A stretch of DNA of 34,238 bases from Prolixibacteraceae bacterium. Its GTDB lineage: Bacteria; Bacteroidota; Bacteroidia; Bacteroidales; Prolixibacteraceae. Shown here piece after piece: positions 1 to 8,476 of the stretch. The position numbers were made by a program, and so were the translations under genes. Numbering within the stretch: the first letter of the stretch is position 1; every line of letters starts with the position of its first letter. The stretch is taken from the NCBI GenBank assembly GCA_016931385.1, contig JAFGEV010000091.1:1-34238 (forward strand), written 5' to 3'. Under the pieces are notes generated by a model that was not told where the DNA came from, did no database searches, and saw only the letters and a list, made by a program, of their open reading frames with translations.

Positions 1-2381
1 TATTCGGCATTTTGGTCGTTTCTGATGCCCAGTTCCTGCAAATCGGACATCCGCATGGGTTGCATTTCCTGAACGGTATCGGTGCGGATAATGATTTCGT
101 ATTCATCGTCGTTGTGTTTAAAATAGAATCCCGATTCGATTTCTTTCCGAAACGATGTCAGTTCGCCCATCACGTTGGTCATCGATATATTGTTCCGCCC
201 CACCAGCTCAGGATCAAAGCGCAAATGCACTTCAGGCCTGTTTGATGCAAGGTTGCTTCGGACCCGGTTTATTTCATCCATGTCTTCGAGGTAATACTCA
301 ATATCGTCGGCAATTTTTTTCATCAAGGCATAATCCTGACCTTTTATTAAAATTCGTTCCTCTTGCTGCCCAATGCCCATCATCCGTTCCATTCGCCTGT
401 TTTGACGCATTCCACCACCACCTGTACTATATTGGCTGCCTGCCGACGATTGCTCAAAATCGAGGTCTGCGTTACGGTCGTGGTCATCCATTATTTCCTC
501 AATTTCTTTCTTAATTTTTTCGAAATCGCGGCCGGCAATCTTTTCATAATTTTCCTGAAGGTTCAGGGTAACAATGGCCGTTTCTTCCTCAATTTTGCTG
601 GTGATGCTTTTTTTCTCGGAAATTTTGTCCAGGTCTTTTTCCAGGCCCGAAACCAGTTCATCGGTTTTTTCGAGGGTGGCTCCAGAATCCATGGTGACAT
701 AAATTGTTATCTGGTCATCATTGGCCTCCTGTAAGGTTTGTGTTTGCGTGGCCAGGCTTAACAACAGGGTAACAAAAAACACCACAACACCACTTAACAC
801 TGTTGCAACCGGATTGCGCATGGCCATTTTCAACAACAACATATAAACCTGCACCAGCCTGTTCCGTATCGAAATATTCTCGAAAACCGGTATGGTTTTT
901 TGCTTTTTCTGACGCCCCATAATAAGATAGGTGATCATGGGTATAAACAAAATGGCCACCAAAAACGAAATCAGGAGAGTGGAGATGATTGAAACCCCAA
1001 TCTGTTTTCCAAAGAGCTTTACAATGATATCGTCGGTAAAAAAGAAAGGTACAAATACGCACACCGTGGTAAGGGTAGCGGCAAAAATCGAACGCCATAC
1101 TTCCCTCGTACCTTTAATAACAGAATCGTATATCCCCTCTCCTTTTCCTGCCAGCCTGTAAATATTTTCGAGCACAACCACGCTATTGTCGATGAGCATG
1201 CCAATGGCCAGCGCCATGCCTACCAGTGTTATGCTGTTGATGCTGATATTAAAGGCATAAAAGAAATTAAATGCTGCATACACCGAAATGGGGATTGAAA
1301 GGGCAACGGCTGCCACGAGCCTGATATTCCGCAGGAAAAACCACAAAATGACCACAGCAAGCAAGCCGCCAATTATTGCAAGGTTAATGATCTGATCGAT
1401 ATTTTTCTCCATTATTTCGGCAGAATCTTCCTGAATAATCAATTCTACACCAATTGATTCCATTTGCTCATTAAGCGCTGCGATGGTTTCGCGGGTACGA
1501 TGAGATAAGTCGATCAGGTTGGCCGTATTATCATTGATGAGTAAAATAGTGATGGCATCCTTGCCGTTAACCCTGCTATACGAGGTTTCCTCTTTAGTGC
1601 CAAATGTAATTGTAGAAATATCTTTCAGCCTTGTCCCCGAGTCCTGATCAACGATTACGCTTCCTATGTCGTTAATATCTTGAAACTCGGCTGAAATGTT
1701 CACAAAATACCGGCTCGACGAATTGTAAACCTCACCGGCAAAGGTCCTGTCGGTTTGGCCCCGCTGCAGCAATTGCCTGATCCGGTTTGGTGTAAGCCGG
1801 TAAGCATCGGCTACATCGGGTTCAATTTCAATGGTAATGGTTTTTTCCCGTCCACCATAAATATTCACACTGGCAATACCGTCGATATTCAGCAAGGGGT
1901 TTTGTATCTCCTTGTCGGCAACATTTCTCAACCTGTCAACCCCGCCCTCGCCCAGTAGCTGTATGCTCATGAACTGGTTCATCATCGACCTCAGGTCAAC
2001 TTTGTCGACCTGAACAACAAATTCGGCAGGCAAAATTGCTTTTGCTTCATTAATTTTTTCCTGAAGGTGAAGCTGTGCATATTTCAGGTTTGTACCCTGG
2101 TTGTAGGTAATCTCGATGGTACCGGACCTCCGCGTGGCCATCGACGATATTTCTTCTACTCCTTCGAGCTGGCCAATAACCCCTTCGAGGGGAATAATTG
2201 CCTGGCTTTCCATGTACGACGGGTCAACCTCGATTGAGGCATTTACCATCACCACCATCACCGGCATTTCGGGTACAGGGTACAACTCCATCGACAGCCT
2301 GTTGTATGAGATAACTCCAAGCATGACCATGGCCAGGAACACCATGCTGATAAATGTCTTTCTCCGGATAATAAAATCCAT
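1..2381 (-). CDS. RND family efflux transporter permease (AcrB/HAE1-like), second of a tandem pair; 3' end truncated by window edge
   Basis: Open minus-strand frame from ATG at 2381 (MDFIIRKKTFISMVFLAMVMLGVISYNRLSMELYPVPEMPVMVVMV...) with no stop to position 1; TM4 motif GMALAIGMLIDNSVVVLENIYR typical of RND pumps. Not in the ORF track because it runs off the window. Confidence 0.93.
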   Translation of the reverse strand, partial: MDFIIRRKTFISMVFLAMVMLGVISYNRLSMELYPVPEMPVMVVMVNASIEVDPSYMESQAIIPLEGVIGQLEGVEEISSMATRRSGTIEITYNQGTNLKYAQLHLQEKINEAKAILPAEFVVQVDKVDLRSMMNQFMSIQLLGEGGVDRLRNVADKEIQNPLLNIDGIASVNIYGGREKTITIEIEPDVADAYRLTPNRIRQLLQRGQTDRTFAGEVYNSSSRYFVNISAEFQDINDIGSVIVDQDSGTRLKDISTITFGTKEETSYSRVNGKDAITILLINDNTANLIDLSHRTRETIAALNEQMESIGVELIIQEDSAEIMEKNIDQIINLAIIGGLLAVVILWFFLRNIRLVAAVALSIPISVYAAFNFFYAFNISINSITLVGMALAIGMLIDNSVVVLENIYRLAGKGEGIYDSVIKGTREVWRSIFAATLTTVCVFVPFFFTDDIIVKLFGKQIGVSIISTLLISFLVAILFIPMITYLIMGRQKKQKTIPVFENISIRNRLVQVYMLLLKMAMRNPVATVLSGVVVFFVTLLLSLATQTQTLQEANDDQITIYVTMDSGATLEKTDELVSGLEKDLDKISEKKSITSKIEEETAIVTLNLQENYEKIAGRDFEKIKKEIEEIMDDHDRNADLDFEQSSAGSQYSTGGGGMRQNRRMERMMGIGQQEERILIKGQDYALMKKIADDIEYYLEDMDEINRVRSNLASNRPEVHLRFDPELVGRNNISMTNVMGELTSFRKEIESGFYFKHNDDEYEIIIRTDTVQEMQPMRMSDLQELGIRNDQNAE

Positions 2382-2387
2382 AAACTT

Positions 2388-5300
2388 TTAACTGATTTCG
2401 CCTTTTTCAGGCAATTTATCTTTTCTGAAATCGATTACATCGTATACACAAGGGATAACCACAAGGCTAAGCAAGGTTGATGTTACCAAACCACCAATTA
2501 CAGCCAGCGCCATGGGAGCCCTTAAGCTTGCACTTTCACCAAAGCCAATGGTCAGTGGCAGCAATGCAAGGATTGTTGTGAGGCTTGTCATGATTATCGG
2601 ACGTATCCGCTGTCGCCCGGCTTCAAGAATTGCATCTCTTTTGGCCACCCCTTCATTTCGTAGCTGGTTTATCTTATCAACAAGGATTATCGAATCGTTC
2701 ACGGCAATGCCCACCAACATGATCATTCCTATGAAAGCCATAATATTGAAGGTACTGCCCATTAAAAAGAAAATAAGAACTGTACCTACCAACGCAAGGG
2801 GTATGGTAAGCAAAATGGTAAACGGATGCAAAAGCGACTCAAACTGGGAAGCCATAACCATGTATACCAACACTATGGAAAGGATCAAGGCAAATGTCAA
2901 GCCTCCCATCGATTCTTTTCGTTTCACTTCTTCACCAGCCATTCTTAACCTGTAACCATCGTGCATTGGCATTTCATCAAGCCTGCCCTGCAGGGCCAAA
3001 ACAACCTTGTCGAATTTAAAATTATCGTCAACATAAGCGCTTACTTTGCCTACCCTGCTCTGGTTGCTCCGGTGAATTTCGCGAGGCAGGTTTGCCTCGG
3101 TAATGGTGGCCATATCGGTTAACCTGTAACGGACAGTGCCATTTGTTATTTCGAGATTTGCCAGTTCGGATACACTTACCTTTGGCTGTTTTATGGTAAT
3201 ATCGCGCATTTCACCTCCGGTCTCATATTCGCCGGCTTCGGTTCCTGCCAGGCGGTTTTTTACCTGTTCAATTATCTGATCGATGCTCAATCCGAATATT
3301 CCAGCCTGCATTCTGTCAATGTTAATATCTATCTCGGGAGCCCCGTTCTCAACCGAGCTTTCAACATTGTACAAACCATTAACCTGAAGGGCTACCTCTT
3401 TCATTTGAGAAGTAAGTTCGTTAATGGTTTCCAGTTCTTCACCAACAACTTCAACAACCAACGGTGGCTCGTTATTTCCCATTATCGACTGAAGGCTTCC
3501 TTCTTCCTGCTGAAAACTGAATTCAATGTCGGGATTCGAATTCATAATGTTGCCCAGGGTTTGTGCGATATCTTCGTAATGTTTCATCCCGCTTTCCGAC
3601 AAGGAAATATACATTAAAGCGCTGTTCTCGCTGTTTACGGCCGAACCGCTGGCAGTTGATTCAACTTCTCCAACCTGGGTATATATCCATGTTAAGTCTT
3701 CAGCAAGGGCGTCTTCAACCATATCTTCAATTCTTTTCAATGCCGAAGCAGTGTTTTCAAGCCTTGTTCCTTCGGGTAATGTAACTTCAAGTGTGAAATT
3801 CCCTGACGATGATTTCGGCATAAACTCACTGCCAATTCCTGGCACCAAAAGTAGCGCCCCTCCCATTGCCAAAGCAGCCAAAGCGATTACCAACCACTTG
3901 TTTTTCAACACACGGGCAAGTACGCCGACATACCAGTCCATTTGTATTGGCTTCACAGACTTTTTGTTTTTCTTGCGCCTGTCGATTTTTGTAACCAGCA
4001 CAGGTATGACCAGAATAGCCACAACCAGCGATGAAAGCAACGAAAAAGCAACCGTCCAGGCCTGGTCTTTAAACAATTCGCCCGAGGCTCCCTGCAGGTA
4101 AACAATAGGCAGGAAAACCACGATGGTAGTTAGTGTTGAAGCAGTAATGGCGCCACCTACCTCGGCAGTACCCTCAATTGCAGCTTTTACTATACCCTCG
4201 CCCTTTTCAATTTTCCGGTAAATATTCTCCATTACAATTATCGCATTGTCAACCAGCATACCGGCGCCAAGCGCCAGGCCTCCAAGTGTCATAACATTCA
4301 GGGTTAAACCTTTAAAATACATTAAGGTAAAAGTGGCCACAATTGAAACCGGAATGGCAATACTTACCACAAGGGTGGTATTGATCCTTTTCAGAAAAAT
4401 AAAAAGGATAAAAACAGCAAGTACAATGCCGATAAGCGCCGAATTGCCAACTTCGTTAATGGCCCCGTTAATAAAAGTACCCTGGTTTTTCACAACAGTG
4501 AACTTGTAACCCGGAAGCGCTTTAGTGATTGAATTAAAGGCTTCATTAAGCTGTTTAACAGCTTTTACCGTGTTTGACTGAGGTTCTTTAAAAACCGAAA
4601 GCCCAATACATTGTTCGCCATTCAGGTAAACAATGGTTTCGGGGTCTTTGTTTTTTACTGATATTTTGGCAACATCGTGAAGGTAAACCGGCACCTGTTC
4701 GGTTGAGCCATTGGTTTGCTCTTCGGTTTTTGTACCTACAATGAGCGATTTAAGGCTTTCGGGAGAAGAGATCATGCCCACACCTTTAACACTATAATTC
4801 ATCCCGTTCTCCTCAATTGTACCCCCCGAAACGTTACGGTTATAGCTCTGTATTTTCGAACTCAATTCTGAAACGCTTATTCCATAAGCTTCGAGCAGAT
4901 AAGGATCGGTTTCAATCAAAACCTCAGCAACCTCCTCCCCTGCCATGGTTACATCGGCTATGCCCTCGAGCCTGATAAGCTCATTTCGGATGTAATTCTC
5001 AGCTACTTTCCTTACTTCGTCAAGGTTGAGAAGGTTTTCGTTACTGAGCGCAACCACCATAACAGGCGCTGAATTGGGGTCATATTGCGTTATCCTGATA
5101 TCATCGATTTCAGCATTTTGCGCGTAAGAAGTCATCGCTTTCTGTAAATCGAGGAAGGCTTCGTCCATATCCTTTCCCCAGGTATACTCAACGGTAATGC
5201 TGGCATTTCCCACTTCCGAAACCGAAGTTACATTCACCACATCGCTCTGCCGTATAGCCTGGGCTTCAATATTTTTTACATAAAGGTTTTCAATCTCCTC

Positions 5301-5471
5301 AGGAGGCCTGTTACCGTCCTCAATTTCGACAAACAGACGTGGATTGTTAAGTTCGGGAAACAGGTCGATCCCGAGCTTTGAAAATGAAATGTAACCCAGC
5401 AACAATACCGCCAGAACCATCATCAAAATGGTTACAGGGAATTTTACCGAAAATTGTGTGATTTTTTTCAT
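2388..5471 (-). CDS. RND family efflux transporter permease (AcrB/HAE1-like)
   Basis: 1027 aa ORF; N-term MKKITQFSVKFPVTILMMVLAVLLLGYISFSKLGIDLFPELNNPRLFVEIE; GGLALGAGMLVDNAIIVMENIYRKIE; second-half GMIMLVGIAVNDSIILVDKINQLR and RIRPIIMTSLTTILALLPL. Confidence 0.96.
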   Translation of the reverse strand: MKKITQFSVKFPVTILMMVLAVLLLGYISFSKLGIDLFPELNNPRLFVEIEDGNRPPEEIENLYVKNIEAQAIRQSDVVNVTSVSEVGNASITVEYTWGKDMDEAFLDLQKAMTSYAQNAEIDDIRITQYDPNSAPVMVVALSNENLLNLDEVRKVAENYIRNELIRLEGIADVTMAGEEVAEVLIETDPYLLEAYGISVSELSSKIQSYNRNVSGGTIEENGMNYSVKGVGMISSPESLKSLIVGTKTEEQTNGSTEQVPVYLHDVAKISVKNKDPETIVYLNGEQCIGLSVFKEPQSNTVKAVKQLNEAFNSITKALPGYKFTVVKNQGTFINGAINEVGNSALIGIVLAVFILFIFLKRINTTLVVSIAIPVSIVATFTLMYFKGLTLNVMTLGGLALGAGMLVDNAIIVMENIYRKIEKGEGIVKAAIEGTAEVGGAITASTLTTIVVFLPIVYLQGASGELFKDQAWTVAFSLLSSLVVAILVIPVLVTKIDRRKKNKKSVKPIQMDWYVGVLARVLKNKWLVIALAALAMGGALLLVPGIGSEFMPKSSSGNFTLEVTLPEGTRLENTASALKRIEDMVEDALAEDLTWIYTQVGEVESTASGSAVNSENSALMYISLSESGMKHYEDIAQTLGNIMNSNPDIEFSFQQEEGSLQSIMGNNEPPLVVEVVGEELETINELTSQMKEVALQVNGLYNVESSVENGAPEIDINIDRMQAGIFGLSIDQIIEQVKNRLAGTEAGEYETGGEMRDITIKQPKVSVSELANLEITNGTVRYRLTDMATITEANLPREIHRSNQSRVGKVSAYVDDNFKFDKVVLALQGRLDEMPMHDGYRLRMAGEEVKRKESMGGLTFALILSIVLVYMVMASQFESLLHPFTILLTIPLALVGTVLIFFLMGSTFNIMAFIGMIMLVGIAVNDSIILVDKINQLRNEGVAKRDAILEAGRQRIRPIIMTSLTTILALLPLTIGFGESASLRAPMALAVIGGLVTSTLLSLVVIPCVYDVIDFRKDKLPEKGEIS

Positions 5472-5520
5472 AACTCACCCCCTCTGCCTTCGGCATCGTT
5501 CCACCAAATGGTGGAGAGAT
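5472..5520 (+). repeat. REP-like palindromic intergenic element (copy A)
   Basis: aactCACCCCCTCTGCCTTCGGCATCGTTCCACCAAATGGTGGAGAGA: two small hairpins (GCC-ttc-GGC; TCCACC-aaat-GGTGGA). Confidence 0.6.
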
Positions 5521-5598
5521 TCGAATTAGTTAAAAGCAGTAACTTAATTTTGTTAAATCCTATATTCATCTTCTCAATTATTGAATACTCCCATTTCA

Positions 5599-5632
5599 CC
5601 CGGCCAGCTGGCGGGGGCAGGGGGGTGTATTA
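5599..5632 (-). repeat. REP-like palindromic element (copy B), opposite orientation to copy A
   Basis: Minus strand reads TAATACACCCCCCTGCCCCCGCCAGCTGGCCGGG, including palindrome GCCAGCTGGC at 5603-5612; shares the CACCCC head with copies A and C. Confidence 0.6.
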
Positions 5633-6682
5633 TCTTTGCACCTTAACTTTAGTTCGGTTCGAAAGCATTTCGTAACCTTCAACAACAAGTTTCTCACCAG
5701 GCTGTAAGCCGCTGGTAATTTCAACTTCATCATCGGTTTCTATTCCGGTATTGATGCTCTTCTCAACCGCAGTGTTTCGTTCAACAACATATACAATTTT
5801 TCCCCTTCGTTTGCTTTGTATCACTTCCCTGTCGACAACAATGGCGCTGTCGCGTTTTTCAACTACAATCTCGGCCTTAACAAACATACCGGGACGCATG
5901 ATCAGTTCAGGGTTCTTTACTTTCATAACCCCTTTAAACGTGCGTGTGCTTTCATTAATGGCTGGCGACAATTCAGTTATTGCTGCCATAAGGGTGTCAT
6001 CTTTAAGATTATAATTGGTTACAAATGCCTCTTGTCCAAGGTCAACAGTCGAAATAAATTTCTCGGGAAATTCTACGTTTAGTATGAGCATACTATAATC
6101 CATCACTTTAAGCACCGCTGTTGCACTTGCCAGTTTAATATCTGGAGTAAAGTAAGGCAGGTCGACAATAAGCCCTTCAAAGGGAGATACCACCTGAAGC
6201 TTTTTCATCTGGATCAAAGCATTCTCGTAGTCATACTTTGCGTTGATATAACTAACTTCCGAATTTTTAAGTTCACTCAGGGTTACCCCGCCTTTGTCGT
6301 AAAGCGACTGTTGTTTTTCATATTCCTGTTTGGCATTTTCAAGGTCGAGCTTTTTTGCATCAATTCTTATGCTTATTACATATTCTTCATTTTCGAGCAC
6401 AATAATTTTTTCGCCTTTTTTAACCTTGTCACCCATTCTGTAGGGTTTTCCAGTACGTGGATTAACCTGCAACATATACCTGCCTTCGGCTTCGGTTTTT
6501 AGCTCCATACTGCCGGCAGGTGTAACTGTCCCGTTTATTGTTAGCGTGTTGAAAATTGGTTTTTTAATTACATCGGCAATCCTTACAGGTACGCTTACAT
6601 CGGCCCCTTGTGTATCATCTTCGTTGCGGCAACCAAAAAAAAGCGCGATGGCCAATACTGCGATCAGGAAATATTTCTTCAT
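5630..6682 (-). CDS. RND efflux periplasmic adaptor / membrane fusion protein (HlyD-like), probable lipoprotein
   Basis: Start re-assigned to MKKYFLIAVLAIALFFGCRNEDD (ORF track start 6751 is upstream); lipobox-like LFFGC; MFP features (ASATAVLKVMDYSMLILNVEFPEKF, RPGMFVKAEIVV, VTSGLQPGEKLVVEG-like C-term); located between TolC-like and RND genes. Confidence 0.93.
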   Translation of the reverse strand: MKKYFLIAVLAIALFFGCRNEDDTQGADVSVPVRIADVIKKPIFNTLTINGTVTPAGSMELKTEAEGRYMLQVNPRTGKPYRMGDKVKKGEKIIVLENEEYVISIRIDAKKLDLENAKQEYEKQQSLYDKGGVTLSELKNSEVSYINAKYDYENALIQMKKLQVVSPFEGLIVDLPYFTPDIKLASATAVLKVMDYSMLILNVEFPEKFISTVDLGQEAFVTNYNLKDDTLMAAITELSPAINESTRTFKGVMKVKNPELIMRPGMFVKAEIVVEKRDSAIVVDREVIQSKRRGKIVYVVERNTAVEKSINTGIETDDEVEITSGLQPGEKLVVEGYEMLSNRTKVKVQR

Positions 6683-6692
6683 AATTCTGGTA

Positions 6693-8189
6693 TTAATAAT
6701 TTTCAAATTCAGGTGAATACTTATCAGGAACAATTGATTTCCTGTTTTCAAAATCCCAAAGTGTTTGGATCTTCAAGTTTAAAAGTTCAAGTTTATAACT
6801 TATCAATGCGTTAGTTAGCTCGTTCTTTTTCGACGATAGCTGATTTTGATATAAACTCAGATCCATACTGGTAAGGTCTCCATTTTCGTATTTTTCGAGA
6901 TTAAGCTCGTAAGTAAGCTTTGCATTTTCGACACTCTTTTGAGCAATTTCAATTTGTGAAACAAGGTTCTGCAAGTTACGGTATATCTGCCTGATGTTTA
7001 GCTTTATCGATACCTTTTCTTCATCAAAGCTTAACTCCTCCCTTGCCAAAGTAGCTTCGGCAGCTTTGATAAGCGACTTGCGCTGTCCCCAATCGAAAAT
7101 TGGTATTTCGAAGGAAAGTTCAACCTGTTCATTGTCGGTTGGCGACTGGTATATGTTTCCAAAGTTTTCATTTTCACCAAACAATCCAACAGCCAGCGAA
7201 AGGTTTCCTTTAAATTCGTTGGTTGCATTAGCACGAATCAGATCGAACTGGGCTGATTCAATGTCGATCTCCCTTTGTCTCAACTCCATGCGCTGCCTTA
7301 AGGCATAATCTATTGCGTCGGTCAGGGCAACATCGGTGGTTTTAACCTCAACATTTGCAAGAATATCGATCTGATTGTCGAGGTCCATTCCTATTGTTTG
7401 TTTTAGCTGGTCTTTTGCATTCTCAAGAGACACCTGTGCATTTTGTACCGAAGAACGGGCATTGGCAAGGTTCAATTCGGCCTGCCACAATTCCTCACGG
7501 GCTGCCAGGCCGGCTTCGACTTTATTTTTTATGATTTCATACGATTTTTCCTGGTTTTCGAGTTCTTCCCTGCTAATAAGAAGGCTTTGCTGCTCCTGGT
7601 AAACCTGGTAAAAATACTGGCTGACAAGCCTTTCAATATTAAGTTTCTGCATGGTATAACTCAGCATGGTATTCTCAAGGTTAAGTTCAAGTTCACGCAA
7701 GCCCATTTTAGTCTGGTTATAAGTAAAAAGTGGCTGTTCTAACCTTAGCTGTATATTGTTGCTAAATGTTTGGTTGGTAATGTTGGTGTTGTCGTTGTAA
7801 GCATTTTGCCATCCAAAACGGTTATATAAAGAAACAGTTCCATCAGTTAAAGGAATAGGTTGCGAAACACCAAAGGTTCCTGAACTTCCCATAATCTCGC
7901 GGGTATACCATTTCGAGCTGAAATCGTCGTATTCGCGTGTATGGTCGTAAGTAAAAGGGCTCACATTCAGGAAGAATTTCGATTTAAGCGATGCTTTCTG
8001 TGCATTCATCCTTTCACGGCTATTCACAAGGTTATACTTCGACTGTCTTATAGAGGGACTATTCTCGTATGCCACCTCAAGGACACGTTCAAGGGTATAC
8101 AATTCCTGGGCCGATGTTGTAATGGCCAGGGCTAATACCCCTATAAGCATAATCGTTCTTTTCAATTTTTTAAAACATGAAATGTTCAT
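6693..8189 (-). CDS. TolC family outer membrane efflux protein
   Basis: 498 aa with N-terminal signal sequence (MLIGVLALAITTSAQE) and repeated coiled-coil organisation (ARSSVQNAQVSLENAKDQLKQTIGMDLD; VENAKLTYELNLEKYENGDLTSMDLSLYQNQL); first gene of efflux operon. Confidence 0.92.
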   Translation of the reverse strand: MNISCFKKLKRTIMLIGVLALAITTSAQELYTLERVLEVAYENSPSIRQSKYNLVNSRERMNAQKASLKSKFFLNVSPFTYDHTREYDDFSSKWYTREIMGSSGTFGVSQPIPLTDGTVSLYNRFGWQNAYNDNTNITNQTFSNNIQLRLEQPLFTYNQTKMGLRELELNLENTMLSYTMQKLNIERLVSQYFYQVYQEQQSLLISREELENQEKSYEIIKNKVEAGLAAREELWQAELNLANARSSVQNAQVSLENAKDQLKQTIGMDLDNQIDILANVEVKTTDVALTDAIDYALRQRMELRQREIDIESAQFDLIRANATNEFKGNLSLAVGLFGENENFGNIYQSPTDNEQVELSFEIPIFDWGQRKSLIKAAEATLAREELSFDEEKVSIKLNIRQIYRNLQNLVSQIEIAQKSVENAKLTYELNLEKYENGDLTSMDLSLYQNQLSSKKNELTNALISYKLELLNLKIQTLWDFENRKSIVPDKYSPEFENY

Positions 8190-8224
8190 ATCTAATTTTT
8201 TAAAGTCATTAAATATTGATGCCC

Positions 8225-8265
8225 CATGCTGGATGCTGGATGCTGGATAATGGATACCCGACTGA
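8225..8265. repeat. 7-nt phased degenerate tandem repeat (GGATGCT-type)
   Basis: catgct ggatgct ggatgct ggataat ggatacc cgactga. Confidence 0.75.
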
Positions 8266-8293
8266 CAATATGCATCGATATCGTTTAATCATC

Positions 8294-8306
8294 GTAAATA
8301 ATTTAC
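8294..8306. promoter_or_regulatory. Perfect inverted repeat GTAAAT-A-ATTTAC upstream of the efflux operon (possible operator)
   Basis: Read directly; about 105 bp upstream of the TolC-like start codon. Function is speculative. Confidence 0.3.
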
Positions 8307-8446
8307 ACTCCATACATGTTTGTTTTATACATTTTTTTCACTTTACCCACTAAACCAAACGTATCCGGGTGTTGTATTTGCTATTCTAACTTTTTTTCAT
8401 ATTTCTCTCTCACAAGAACCTATCTGCCAAATTAGGTTGTTTCTAT

Positions 8447-8476
8447 TCTCCCCTTTTTAGGGGCTGGGGTGTATTA
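8447..8476 (-). repeat. REP-like palindromic element (copy C), adjoining the permease stop codon
   Basis: Minus strand reads TAATACACCCCAGCCCCTAAAAAGGGGAG; CCCC...GGGG hairpin. Confidence 0.6.

Noticed and set aside
12-2391. Plus-strand and alternate minus-frame ORFs in the track (12-245, 155-514, 363-734, 718-1098, 2116-2391 etc.)
   Set aside because: They overlap the continuous minus-strand RND frame that runs off the left edge and encode no recognisable protein; they are shadow ORFs.
2512-4509. Antisense ORFs opposite the RND pump gene (2512-2955, 3751-4101, 4246-4509 and others)
   Set aside because: Composition is typical of antisense frames of a coding region; no start signals or families recognised.
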